Of a stretch of 64,000 bases of DNA, positions 35,172-45,962 are shown piece by piece. Origin of the DNA: Lolium rigidum (Eukaryota > Streptophyta > Magnoliopsida > Poales > Poaceae); assembly GCF_022539505.1 (NCBI RefSeq), contig NC_061508.1, forward strand, positions 34,962,256-35,026,255, given 5' to 3'. The notes under the pieces were generated by a model that had not been told where the DNA came from, made no database searches, and was given only the letters and a program-made list of their open reading frames with translations. Numbering within the stretch: the first letter of the stretch is position 1; each line of letters starts with the position of its first letter. The position numbers and the translations under genes are program-made.

Positions 35172-35284
35172 GCTGCTTCTCGTAGCAAAGAAAGAGAAGC
35201 AACGGCGAGAGATAGGAAGAAGAAGCAACCGAGAGAGAGGGATCAGCTGATCTTCAGCTAACTCTGCATATACATCTTGGCGGC

Positions 35285-35632
35285 ATGGTGGACGCTGGGG
35301 CAGCGAGGAGGGTCATGCTGTTCCGCGTGCCGCGGCGGCGGAGGACCGAGTCAGCCGCGGCCGCAAGCGGCGGACGTAGGAAGAGGATGGCGGTGGCGAG
35401 GCTGGGCGGCGAAGGAGGCGGCAGCGGTGGAGGAGGAGGGCCACAGAGGCGGAGGTTCTTGGGCGCGCTGCGGCGGGTGCGATTGCGGTGGCTCGCTGCG
35501 CTGTACCGTCGGACGCTGCGGCGGCTGCACGCCAGCTACGCCAAGGCTCTCCGCGAGCTCAACGATGGCGTAGCTCTCCTCACCACCCCCAACCCCTCCC
35601 GGCCGTCCGTCCGCTTGGCTATGCGGATGTAG
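35285..35632 (+). CDS. small Arg-rich basic protein, paralogue 1
   Basis: An intact 115-codon single-exon frame. Residues 8-21 are basic and hydrophobic (RRVMLFRVPRRRR), 29-34 are GGRRKR, 41-53 are Gly-rich, and 54-92 are predicted amphipathic helix rich in Arg/Leu (RRRFLGALRRVRLRWLAALY); the C-terminus is SVRLAMRM. The paralogue at 55861 is about four-fifths identical with in-frame indels only in the Gly run, while the flanking DNA is less similar, a sign of selection on the protein. Family not known to me; similar short, Arg-rich, one-exon proteins occur in grasses without assigned function. It has no signal peptide; nuclear or organellar location is possible from its charge but is not shown. 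Its TATA box and leader are conserved. Confidence 0.65.
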   Translation: MVDAGAARRVMLFRVPRRRRTESAAAASGGRRKRMAVARLGGEGGGSGGGGGPQRRRFLGALRRVRLRWLAALYRRTLRRLHASYAKALRELNDGVALLTTPNPSRPSVRLAMRM

Positions 35633-35837
35633 CCGCTTCGGCCGCATCTCGATCAAGTGGGTTTTGCGTCAGCCATGTAATTTTTGTGGCTGATTTCTGT
35701 GGTTAAATGGCTCCGCCATGGGTTTCATGTTTTATCGCGCGCGTCTCACTCGTTTCCAGCGTGGTAATCGTACTTACGCAACCAGGCGCTCCGTTGCAAT
35801 TGTTTACGGAAGAGAGCTGATATAACTATAACTACTA

Positions 35838-35961
35838 CTCCCTCCGTCCATAAATAGATGCCAACGATTTGTCTAAATTTGAATGTACCTATACACTAAA
35901 TCGTGACTAGATACATTTAAATTTAAACAAACTTTTGGCATCTATTTATGGACAGAGGTAG
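35838..35961. mobile_element. Stowaway MITE, 124 bp
   Basis: CTCCCTCCGTCCATAAATAG and the inverted CTATTTATGGACAGAGGTAG, with TA duplications at 35836-35837 and 35962-35963. It marks the right end of homology of duplication copy 1. Confidence 0.92.
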
Positions 35962-35963
35962 TA

Positions 35964-36770
35964 CATGTATTAAAGCTGAACCTTTTTGCTTAAACTAGAG
36001 CAATTTGAGTTACTGTAACCGTCGGATACACAGTGCTCTGTTTTTTCCAGTTTATTTTTCTTGCTGGCTTCTAAAAGCAGAGAAGCGGTTATTTTCTCGC
36101 TCCCTCTTGATCCTCTCCTCATGTGTGGGGAATTTTGGAAGCCCCTGTTCCTTTCTCTCTCCCACACCGCCTCTCACCTTTGCTCAAATTTCGGCCACCA
36201 TACCGCCACGTCGCCTCGCCGCTCTGGCTGTAGCAGCCGACCAAGTCCATGCTGTTCTGGGCAGTGTGGCTGCTGGACAAAAGAGTCGGAGGCCTCCAGC
36301 TGGCTTCGGGGCGACGTGGTCTGGCCATTTGTCCCGGACTGGACCGGGACAAAAAGCCTGGACGGAAGGCCAGTTTTCTACTAGTAACGGCTAGAGGCCA
36401 ACATCGAGCACGGGTCAGAGACACATCGGCCGGGGAGTGGACCATGCCGACCTCGACGCAGGGCCTGGTGCTCCGTCGCCCGTCGCCTCGCCTCATGGGA
36501 ATCTAGACAAGCCGGTCAAACTAGAAGCCAGCACCCAAGCCCTCCGTGCTAATTCCCCACCTCCCACGCCCTATAGCATCTCTGTATCTTGGCGCTTGGG
36601 ATTTCTTTCGTCGGCACGCGAAATGGCGCAGGTCACCGCGCCCTGGAACTGCCAGAGCCCAGCAATGAGTGGTACTCTCCCCTACTGCCAGAGATGGAGA
36701 TGGATGGGGAGGAATTAGACGAGGAGAAAGAACTAGCTAGAGACGGATATGTAGGAGGTCAAGAGGACGG
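35964..36770. other. no supported gene
   Basis: GC-rich ORFs overlap on both strands with no recognisable domain and no conserved partner. Possibly decayed transposon DNA. Confidence 0.35.
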
Positions 36771-37140
36771 CACTTCAGGAATCGTGGCGTATGCCGACGG
36801 CCGGCAGCCCTCGGCGTAGCCATGCCTGGCCCTCGGTGTAGGCTACGCCGACGGTAGCCCTCGGCGTAGCTCGTCGGCGTCCACCTCCCTCGGCAGAGCT
36901 TGCTGCGCCGTTGGCGTAGGGTTGGCCGTCGGTGTACGCCTCCTACGCAGACGATGACGGAAGCCCCTCGGCGTAGCGTGCCAGCGTGTCGTCGCCGTTA
37001 ACAGCCCTGCCCCATACGCCGAGGGCATAACCGTCGGCATCCACGTGGCATGCGGAGAGGCACCGGACAGTGAGGTGTACGACAGCAATCCCGCCGGACG
37101 CTCACGCCGCGACTCGAGCGGCACATCGGCAGCAGGAAGC
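36771..37140. mobile_element. CACTA 5'-terminal fragment
   Basis: Starts CACTTCAGGAATCGTGG, near the CACTACAGGAA type of CACTA terminus, then many subterminal copies in both orientations of TACGCCGA(C/G)GG and CCCTCGGCGTAG. No matching 3' end was found, so the right border is a guess; sequence to about 37560 may belong to it. Confidence 0.5.
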
Positions 37141-37977
37141 TAGCCATCGACGAAGGGAAGATGCTGGCGGAGGAGGAGCTCCCACGGGTCGCTAGGAGGA
37201 GGCCCTATGTGAGGGCTTCGCCGCCAGCGCGGAGGCGTGCCACCACAAACACAATAGGGGTGGAAGGGCACCAATCAGGGCACCATGGTCGTCGGATGTA
37301 CGCTGCCCGCAAGGCCGCAACCGCCGTTTTTCTGTCTTTTCTTGCATGTTGGCCTGTTCCGATTAACTCAGAGCCCCGGTCAGCGGTGGCACTCGGGGCA
37401 GGGTTCATGGTCAGCTTGAACAGAAGGTAATCCACCCACTTGTGATACTGGTTACTTCTGTGACGAGTTATTTTCTATCTCTGCATCATCTCTGCATCAT
37501 ACTTTAATGACATGTTTGCGATCTGGTTTTGGTCTGTAGGTTAATATTTGTACGCATGTTGCAGATCGATGTCATGATCAATCTGGGCGCCTTTGGTCTT
37601 CGGAAGACTTAATTCGTACTGGATATGACCCTGATCGAGAGTGAGTTGTCCCTTGTAGAATATAATCTTTTTTATATGGTTCTATCGTGAAATAATAGAA
37701 GCATCCGTTCCATTTTCAGGAAACGAAACTGATTTGTGTTTTCTTCTGCACCCACACTTGCTATGTGCATATATAACTGATGCTGCAATGGGGCCAAACT
37801 ATGCACTCCTAAAAAGTAAGGCAGTACATTCATTGAATTGTTTCATGTGAAATTCCTGCAAACTTCCATGTGAATTTCCTTTGTTCCAAATGGCCCTCAA
37901 TAACTTGATTACTCATGACATCTATTTTTTCATGTGAAGTGTAACTGATAAGGAAACATCGGGAAACAAGTGGCTTA

Positions 37978-38308
37978 GACCATGCACTATGTGGTCTCAA
38001 AGCGATTCATAAAGGCTTTGGAACCGGTTCCACACATAGTGGAGCATCGCATCAAAAGATTGACAACAAAAAGCGCATCACAAAGTTGGTTCGGTTCATG
38101 GCTATTAAAGTAGTGTTTCCAAATGGACAGCAAAGAGAGAGAGAGTTGCTCGTGAGTAGAAGTGAAGAAAAGAGCATAGAAAATAATTTTTTACTGTGTT
38201 GTAGGTCCATATCTGCATGTGAAGCGATGCTACACATAGCAGCAAAACTAGAGCGGTTCCAAATCCTGACGGCTTTTGCAATGAATCGATTCAACATAGT
38301 ATATGGCC
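37978..38308. mobile_element. MITE with long inverted repeats, TTA target site
   Basis: The left end GACCATGCACTATG and right end (minus strand) GGCCATATACTATG match 11 of 14, and similarity continues inward (CGATTCAT, TTTGGAACCG, TAGCATCGC-like words) for about 80 bp per arm. Flanking TTA at 37975-37977 and 38309-38311 suggests the PIF/Harbinger group. No coding capacity. Confidence 0.6.
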
Positions 38309-38311
38309 TTA

Positions 38312-39902
38312 GGCCAATTTAGTATAGGTCCAATGGCAGATCAAACATGCTGGCATTTCCCAAGGCAATCATTCACGAAGGAGATCACCAACTTTGCTCT
38401 TAAAATCATAGATGTGAGCACTAAATTTGTTCTCTTCATATTTCGGTTTGTTGGGTCTAAGGACGCAACTTGCTTGCGGTTATTACATAGTTTCTAGGTA
38501 ATAGGAGAGAAACAGTGGAATTGTTAGTCAAAACTTGTTGGCAATTAACTTGATAATTCATTAACACTGGGCATGTAAGCAAGCAGATCAACAAAATAAC
38601 TCAGTAATTGCGAGCAACATGTAGTTTGTTGAATTAGGTTTATATGTTAGTCTTGTGTGGCCTGCTAAACATTAAGCTGCACACCCACAAACAAGCATGC
38701 CGCGTGTTCTTTTTTTTCCATGACGACACTGTTGCATCTTCACTTCCAGCTATTCCAAGAGAGATTGATCTCTTTGATTTTGTACTTCAGTGAAGACCTG
38801 TCTTAAGTCTAATAACGCCAAGGATCTAAGAACTGTAATAGATTTCCCCACCTAAAAAAGGAAATTGTAGTAGATAAATTTGCATAAGAACCCTTGGATC
38901 TGTAGCTCTATCTTATCTTTTGGAGTATTATGTTTGTCCGCAAATTCATAACTCCGCTGCTTTTAATTTGTGAAGAGTCTGCTATTTTTATCTTAGTCAC
39001 GTATTTGTTCATTTAATCAGTAGATCATTTTCCTCGATGCTCCTGCAACAAAAGGATATAGTTGCATGATACAGTGTATTATGAAAACGGTTCTACCTTC
39101 GAACATGGCTGCGGCTTTGACTGGTTCTATGATGCGTTCCATCCCAGTTGATTTCCAGGTGGCACTTTTTTAATAAGAAAGTCCCTTCTGCATTTCTATA
39201 CCTACTCCTGATTATATGGTGTTATAGATGATACTTTTATGAATCATTTTCTGAAAACTAGTTTGATGCTTCGTATTTAGTACAACAAGCAATAATCTTT
39301 CCTAGGCTCCTAGCAACAATGTAGTTGCTTCGCAAAAAAAAACATTGTAGTTGATCTTCTATCGCAATAGAAAATGAGTTCCTGAAGTTGCTACTAAACT
39401 TGACATATGTGCTACCTTCTGCGGGACAGTGGATCATGTCGTCGACACTCATCTATAATACCCTCCAGTATTTCTTCATACTATTAATCTCAGTAATTTC
39501 CTGCACTATATAATTTCTTGCAAGATTGGTGTTCCATTATGCTATTGGGTGATATCTATTAAGGTTATAGCTTCAGGTATGCTCAGACAGTTGCATGTAA
39601 CTTAGCGACGAAAAGTCCTTTTAGATCATGGGCACCAACTCATTGCATTAAAAAATTCGAAAATTATATTTATATATTTCAAAAAAATGTAAAAAAAAAC
39701 TATAAAAGTAACTAATAATGTATTCCACTAACGTATAAAATCTCAATTACAAATGTTTTTTTTCTAGTCTGATTTTTTTGGCGATTTGAATCAATATACT
39801 CAGATCCACATATTTGTTATTTTTATGCAGCCCAAAGTACACATTATTTCAAGTTGAAAATTTTCATGTTTGTGGGATACAATACTGACTACATCATAAT
39901 TT
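38312..39902. other. no supported gene
   Basis: AT-rich DNA with short ORFs only. 39640-39880 has many A/T runs. No motif I can name. Confidence 0.4.
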
Positions 39903-39910
39903 ATTTTCAG

Positions 39911-42615
39911 ATTTTTTTTTTTGAACGAGGGCAAAAGCTTTGCCCATTCATTGATTAAGAAGGAGTTTACAAGAAAGTAAATGGTTCAAATAATATTACA
40001 ATTACTCTCGCGGCATCAAAAGATTCAAAAACTTAGCACCGGCTAAAACCCAAAGCTTTGCCTCTTTAGTGATCCTGTCAAAGATGATTTGCGATGTGGC
40101 CCGCTTGTTCTTGAAAACCCTATCATTTCTCTCATTCCAAATCTCCCAAATAATGAGCATGGCAAGCGAAGTCGTCCCCTTTCGGTTTTGGCCCGAAGAT
40201 ATCAAAGTCCACCATTCCGTGAAGGTTAGATCCGCCCAAGCGCTTGTATTGATGGAGGGAATATCAAATCTCTCTTTGGCCTTGTCCCAAAGGCGTAGAG
40301 AGACGCGGCAATGAACAAGAAGATGGTCGACGGATTCAAGGCATTGGTTGCAAAGAGGGCAAGCTCCACAATTAGGCCAACCCCGCTTGGCCAAACGATC
40401 GGCGGTCCAAATTCTATTTTGGTAGACAAGCCAAATGAACAACTTGATCTTTGGAGGTGCCCACATATTCCACATAGACTTGTATAAACTTGAATAGGTG
40501 AGGCCCAAGAATTGTAAGTTGTAGGCGGACTTGGTGGTGTAGTGTCCACTCTCGGTGAGCTTCCATGAGATGTCATCATCAACATTTTCGTTGAGGTTGA
40601 AATTTTGTATGAGGGTCCAAAGCTCAACGAATTGGGTAAGATGCTCCAAAGAAAAGTCTTCCCCAATAGCAATTTTGTTCACCCAAGCATTGTCATGAAG
40701 AGCTTGTGCCACCTTCCAATTTTTCCTTTTTGAAGAGGCGAAGATAAGCGGTGCGACCTCAATTGGCTTTTTTCCTTCAAGCCAAGGGGCAAACCAAAAC
40801 GGTGTTTTGGACCCATTTCCAACCGTGATTGTGGTGGCGGCGTAGAAGAGCTCCATATCTTGGTCGAAGCATGGGTTACCGGAGCCAATCCAAATTTTGC
40901 TTGGGTCTTTCCATTCCAACCAAGGCCACCGAAGACGTAGTGCCGTAGCAAATTTTCCGGTATGAAGGATGTCAAGGCCACCAAACTTTTTAGGACGACA
41001 AACGATCTCCCAATTTACTTTACATTTCGCACCCGTAGTGTGCTCTTTGGCCGACCATAGGAAGGCTCTTTCAATCTTATTGATGAAGGAGATAGTTTCC
41101 TTCGGGATGGATAGAGGTGTCAAGTGGTAGATGGTTTGGGAAGCGATGACGGATTTGATCAAAGCGGAACGGCCGGCCATGGAAATGTACTTTCCATTCC
41201 AAGTAGGTAATTTGCCGGCGCACTTATCCTCGAGGTGTTGGATATCCTTTCTCCTAAGGCATTTAACCGTAAGGGGCAACCCAAGGTATCTCAATGGGAA
41301 GGACTCTCTCTTGGCCGGAATGTCAAGAAGGATGTCATCAAGGTTGAGATCACCACAACGTATTGGAACAACGGAGCTTTTGTGGAAGTTTGTACAAAGA
41401 CCGGTGACCTTCCCGAAGTCGTAGAGGATGTGGGCAAGATTTTGGACATCTTCTTTTAAAGGCGCAACAAAAATGGCCGCATCATCCGCATATAGTGATG
41501 TGCGAAGGATTTGGCCTCTACCCCGTAGTTTGTGAAGAATGTCATGGCTAGTAGCTTTCTCCAAAATTTGGGCTAAGGTGTCGATGGCGAGAACAAAAAG
41601 AAGTGGCGAGAGGGGTCGCCTTGCCTAAGCCCGCGGCCAAGCCTAAAAGGGGGGCCGGCCACCCCATTAAGAAGAACTCTAGAGGTGGCGGTGTTGAGAA
41701 GAGCAACAACCCAATTCCGGAAGAGAACCGGGAAGCCCCTTTTAGCAAGAAGATCAATAAGGTACCCCCACCGGATGGAGTCAAAAGCTTTCCGAATGTC
41801 GAGCTTGAAGAGGAGGGCCGGGGTCTTGTTCTTGTGGAACTTTGTGGCGAGGTTTTTGACATAGAGAAAGTTGTCATGAATGCTTCTTTTCTTGATGAAG
41901 GCACTTTGAGCATTGGAAACAAGCTCATCCATCAAAGGCCCCAAACGGTTTGCCATGACTTTCGAGATGATTTTAGCAATGGCATGGATCAAGCTAATGG
42001 GTCGATAGTCGGTAATCTCCTCGGCTCCCTCTTTCTTCGGAAGTAGAGCTATGTTTGCGGAGTTTAGCCAATGAAAATTTTCGGCGTGTAAGTTCCCAAA
42101 AAGATGAATGACGTTCATCACATCCACACGAATGGTGCTCCAACATCTCTTGAAGAAGTTGGCGGTGAAACCATCCGGCCCCGGGGCCTTGTCACCGGGC
42201 ATTTGCTTGATGGCCTCCATGACCTCCTCCTCGGTGAAATTTTCTCCAAGAGAGTGAAGGTCCGGAGAGGTGAAGTTAAGCTCATCCCAATTGAAGTCAT
42301 GGGTACTCGGTTCCCCCCTACCCGCGATGGACTTGAAATGATCATAGACAATTTTTTCCTTGTTGCCGTGCTCCGTCACCCACCCATTGTTTTTCTTGAG
42401 CCGGTGTATGTGGTTTTTCCTTCTTCTAGCATTGACCCGTAAATGAAAAAACTTGGTGTTGGCGTCTCCCTCTTTAATGTTTGCCACGCGAGCACATTGC
42501 TTTTTTCTAGCCCTTTCGACGGTGGCAAGCGCGATGACCTTCCTTTTCAACTTGGCGCGAAGATCAACCTCTTTCGTACCAGTGATCCATTTTCACAAAA
42601 GTAATTAAAAATCAT
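39911..42615 (-). mobile_element. 5'-truncated LINE, 2.7 kb
   Basis: The tail is seen as T(11) at 39912-39922. ATTTTCAGATTTTT at 39903-39916 recurs at 42616-42629 as the likely TSD (it overlaps the tail, so its exact length is uncertain). The ORF keeps RT and zf-RVT but lacks endonuclease and RNase H. The 5' junction carries an inverted copy of flanking DNA (42576-42619). Confidence 0.85.
40002..42550 (-). pseudogene. LINE ORF2, RT and zinc linker, one frameshift
   Basis: Frame 1 (42550-41573): GDANTKFFH, PGDKAPGPDGFT, YRPISLIHAIAKIISK, LFKLDIRKAFDSI (catalytic Asp) and GLRQGDP. A missing C in the run at 41612-41615 moves the reading to frame 2 (about 41610-40002), which continues with AIDTLAQIL, LYADDAAIF (catalytic Asp pair), post-RT GGLDILHTGKFATALRLRW, zf-RVT (KIKLFIWLV, CPLCNQCLESVDHLLVHC) and LIIWEIWNERNDRVF, to the stop at 40002. 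With this single break it is otherwise open for about 850 codons, so it is fairly young. A different LINE lineage from 9180-14191, since it ends without RNase H. Confidence 0.9.
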
Positions 42616-42684
42616 ATTTTCAGATTTTTATGAAACTTACAAATATGATTTTTAATTACTTTTGTGAAAATGGATCATTGGTAC
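42576..42684. repeat. 44-bp inverted repeat at LINE 5' junction
   Basis: Arm 1 42576-42619 starts GTACCAGTGATCCATTTTCA; arm 2 42641-42684 is its reverse complement with one mismatch (GTACCAATGATCC); the loop is 21 nt. Arm 1 lies between the LINE and its right TSD, and arm 2 in the flank beyond. Confidence 0.85.
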
Positions 42685-43293
42685 GTGCTCATGTCCACCA
42701 AATCTCTGTCCTATATATATGTGTTATATTCAGTTACTTCAACCAATTCTCAATATACAAATTGTGACACTTTAGTCCTCTTCTTTTATAGCTCTTTGTA
42801 GATATGCTCGCTATCTGTGTCACATGTTTTACATGGAATCGACCATATCCAGTGGCATGTTATTCATTTTTCTTACTAAGCTTTGCAATCTTTATTAATA
42901 GAATTGCAGTAAAAGTCATTGCCCACCGTCCCTTCACCTTGTGTAGTGGAACACATTAGAAGAGTAAGGCAACCAAGGAATTATTCCACCCTAAGAGACT
43001 GGATGCACATTGTAAGATCAAGCTCAGGATATACTTCAATCAAATAATAGAACGATAGGGGACCCTAATTCTAAACTCTTCTTCTTGCAGCGAATAACAT
43101 AATTCCATCATCAGCTACGAGTCGTCGGGCCCAAAGTAAGAAGTAGAAGAGTATCTAAACTAGTGAAGCTTAAAACTTTTGCCAAGATGCCTACTTTGTT
43201 GACGACTACTATTGTTGGATACTCTGAAATCGTCAACCTACAACTTCTAAGTATGAACATCTCTGATGTACTGAAATATTGAGTTTATGAAGT
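42685..43293. other. no supported gene
   Basis: Ordinary AT-rich intergenic sequence, the continuation of the LINE target site. Confidence 0.4.
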
Positions 43294-43308
43294 ATCTATG
43301 TATATTCT

Positions 43309-43583
43309 TGCCGGAGGGATTACGGGATGCCATGGTTTCTGGATGCACACGGCTCCTGGCGGTCGCTCAGGATATCTTGTGCCAGGCTGGCTGGCGTCAT
43401 ACTAGTAGGCTACAATGATGTGTAGTTTTACTATGTACTTTCTATTCCGCTGGTTGATTTTTGTATCAACTATAGGCGATGTTTGAGATACGTGAGAGAC
43501 TTAATACTAATTTGATCTTAATAAAAGGCCGTGTGCATCATCATGATGCAGAAGCTGGGGTTAAACTCCCCATTTTAAAAAAA
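43309..43583 (+). mobile_element. LINE 3'-end fragment, 275 bp
   Basis: Flanked by the 15-bp duplication ATCTATGTATATTCT (43294-43308, 43584-43598). It contains only a LINE 3' UTR of a common cereal type (TTAATAAAAGGCCGTGTGCA near 43518, then GATGCAGAAGC.GGGG) and a tail of about eight A. A strongly 5'-truncated insertion. Confidence 0.85.
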
Positions 43584-43599
43584 ATCTATGTATATTCTC

Positions 43600-44136
43600 T
43601 GTATGACCATAGCCATTGCTCTCTGTTCTTTAGGTTTCATGGTTGGTAAAACACATCAATGTTGCTTTTATATTGTTCACAATTAACAAAAAATATCGTG
43701 ATATATACTCCAAATAGCATACCAGTTTATCATCAAGTATATCAAGAACTCCAGGCATTTCTGCAGCCATTGCCTAACAGTGATAATACATACCTTTTGC
43801 ACTCATCAAAATCAACTAACGGGCGCGGCGTGTCGACGCGCCGTATCTTCCTAGTATATATGCACGTGGTAACTAACTCGTGCGCTCATGAATATACCAT
43901 CTAGAGTAATACGGAAAGTGTGTACAACAGCCGACTCTCTTAGGGCACGTATAATGGTTATATTTTAGACGTCACCAAGGATAATTGATGATGTTGAGAA
44001 GAGAGAAAAAGAAGAAAAAAATAGGTGTGTCTTTTCTTAGCTAAGAGATCGTCTCTTAGCAACTTTCTATCACCACATATTTAGGGATGGCCTATTGCTA
44101 GAGAAAAAGGTTTGGTTATGTTTTATTCGCACTTTT
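43600..44136. other. no supported gene
   Basis: Short ORFs only. 43930-44090 resembles a common cereal repeat (GGGCACGTATAATGGTTATA) of unknown class. Confidence 0.3.
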
Positions 44137-45274
44137 CTCATAATTATTTAAGCCTCGGTGTATTTTCCTCAATACCTAATATAGTACCTCTCCCTAGTAT
44201 AATTCGGATGGGAATATATTGGAATTTGATGAGATTGGGTGTGAAGTCAAGGGTTTCACCAAATCCATATGTGAATTGTCCCACTAATGTCGTCAAGGCG
44301 TGAAGGTGCGATGTCGTTGCCTGATGTCCTCAAAGGCAGTGGCGGAAGCAAGGATTTTCAAATTGGATATGTGGAGTTCAATTTTTTGCCCTAACACAAC
44401 AACATATTGTTCAGGGACAACAATGTACAATAATTTTAATTTTTTTAATTTTACTCTACATCTCCCTAAGTCTACAATTCGTAGGCATTGCCGAGTTAAT
44501 ACCTCGTCAATAGGTGAGTGTAAGTAAAATGGTAATTAGTGGAAAAGTATATTTCTATCAATTGGATCAATATTTTTTAATGGTTGGATTGACTGAAAAA
44601 AATTCTAGCATGTGTATTTTATATCACTATAAATGTACTCTTATCATTTTATTGTTTCCTTTTGTGAGAAAAATATGCATTTTATCTCTTGGGGTGGAAA
44701 TATACTAATAATAGAATTCCTTCGCTTGTTATGTCCGATTTGTTTTGATCCACAAAGTTTGAGGCTATAGTGTTAACCATGTTGATGTGGTGTTTCATGA
44801 GATGAAGAAAGGGGATACGATTGAATCAGGGTACGCACGACATGAAGGCAATTAATTTTTCTATAGGGAAGACTTCTTAAAAATATATTTTGAGTTTCAG
44901 TTGACTTTCTTTTTGAGGATGATTATTTAACTTTTAGAAGTCTTGAGTAATGCTCCTATTTTGTCGACAGAGTTTTTTGTACAACTAATACTTTTGTCCG
45001 GCATACTCTATCTTAGACGTGTTCTTCAAAGAACAAATTTATTCTCATAAGTTCTGTCAACTCCACTTAGCTCTTTTCTATGTGAGAACTCCGCTCAACT
45101 CCCATGTGCAATTTTAGTTTCTCCATGGGTTCTCGCCTTCTCGGCCAATTGACCAGGCGTTTGCAGCTTGCAAAAGCTCTTAACAAAGGCACAAGTCAAT
45201 AACGATTAGTTCGTCAATAATTAATTAAGATTATATCATTTTTTTTGACAATGATTAAGCTTGAACCTTAGTTT

Positions 45275-45806
45275 GGCGATTTACACAAAAATAACCCAAA
45301 AGTGGAAGAAAAGCACAGACTGACCCTCCGGCGAAACTATTTCACCAATCTAACCCTTTTGTGTGGCGCCCTTCCCAAGGGCGCCACACATGCCCATGTG
45401 GCGCCCCTGGCGCTGGCGCCACACACCCATCCTACGTGGCCCGTCGACGCTGAGCTGGTGACCCCGATCCGACGTGGCAGCACGAGTGGCGCCGCTCCGG
45501 CCGGCGCCACACTTTGAAGTGTGGCGCCCCGGGAAGGGCGCCACACATTGACTTAAGTTTGGGCGCCGCGCGCGCCCAGCCCGACCCTCTTCTTTCTTTC
45601 TTCCTCTGTTCCTCTTCTCTCCTCCAAAGGCGCCCGGTTTTCTCTCTCCCCTCTCTCCACCCCACCAAATCAACCACCAAATCGTCGGATCTGTCCGTGG
45701 AGATCGTTCCCAACTCGTTGCTTGAGGTAATCTCCTCCGTTTCCCCTCTTTTCATCCATTGATTTTGTGTATTTGCTCCAATCTATATGTGAAACCCTAG
45801 ATGTGG
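45275..45806 (+). repeat. MULE left terminal inverted repeat
   Basis: Pairs with 51445-52032. It contains four GGCGCC hairpins (45361, 45397, 45487, 45519), the pyrimidine-rich leader and the splice donor at 45727. Arms differ by small indels and substitutions, so the element is not brand-new. Confidence 0.9.
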
Positions 45807-45962
45807 ATTTGGTTGATTTGAGGGTGGAGATGGATTTGGTTGGATGTTAGGGTTGTTGAAGTAGAAGAAATGGTAGTGTGCTAGTTTGTATGGGTAGATT
45901 ATGTTGATTATGGTATCTAATGAACACATGTGTGTATGTGTTGTTCCCATTATGCTAGGGGG

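Larger units (their letters stand above)
21395..35835 (+). repeat. segmental duplication, copy 1
   Basis: Collinear with 44137-56425. Landmarks in order: GGTGTATTTTCCT (about 21417), ACCAAATCCATATGTG (21513), GGTGTTTCATGAGATGAAGA (22832), CTATAGGGAAGACTTCTT (22922), CTTAACAAA-GGACAAGTCAATGA (23250), AAGCTTTGTTTATT-GGACGCA (23329), GGCGTCACGACGG-like (25023), GCTACAGCACC (25088), CAAGCAAGAGGACGCCG (35132), the TATA box and the small basic-protein gene. Interrupted by the LINE at 23412-24842 and by roughly 10 kb between about 25129 and 35103 that copy 2 lacks. Confidence 0.75.

Noticed and set aside
36005..36720. Several GC-rich ORFs of 85-129 codons on both strands
   Set aside because: Mutually overlapping, no recognisable domain, next to a CACTA fragment.
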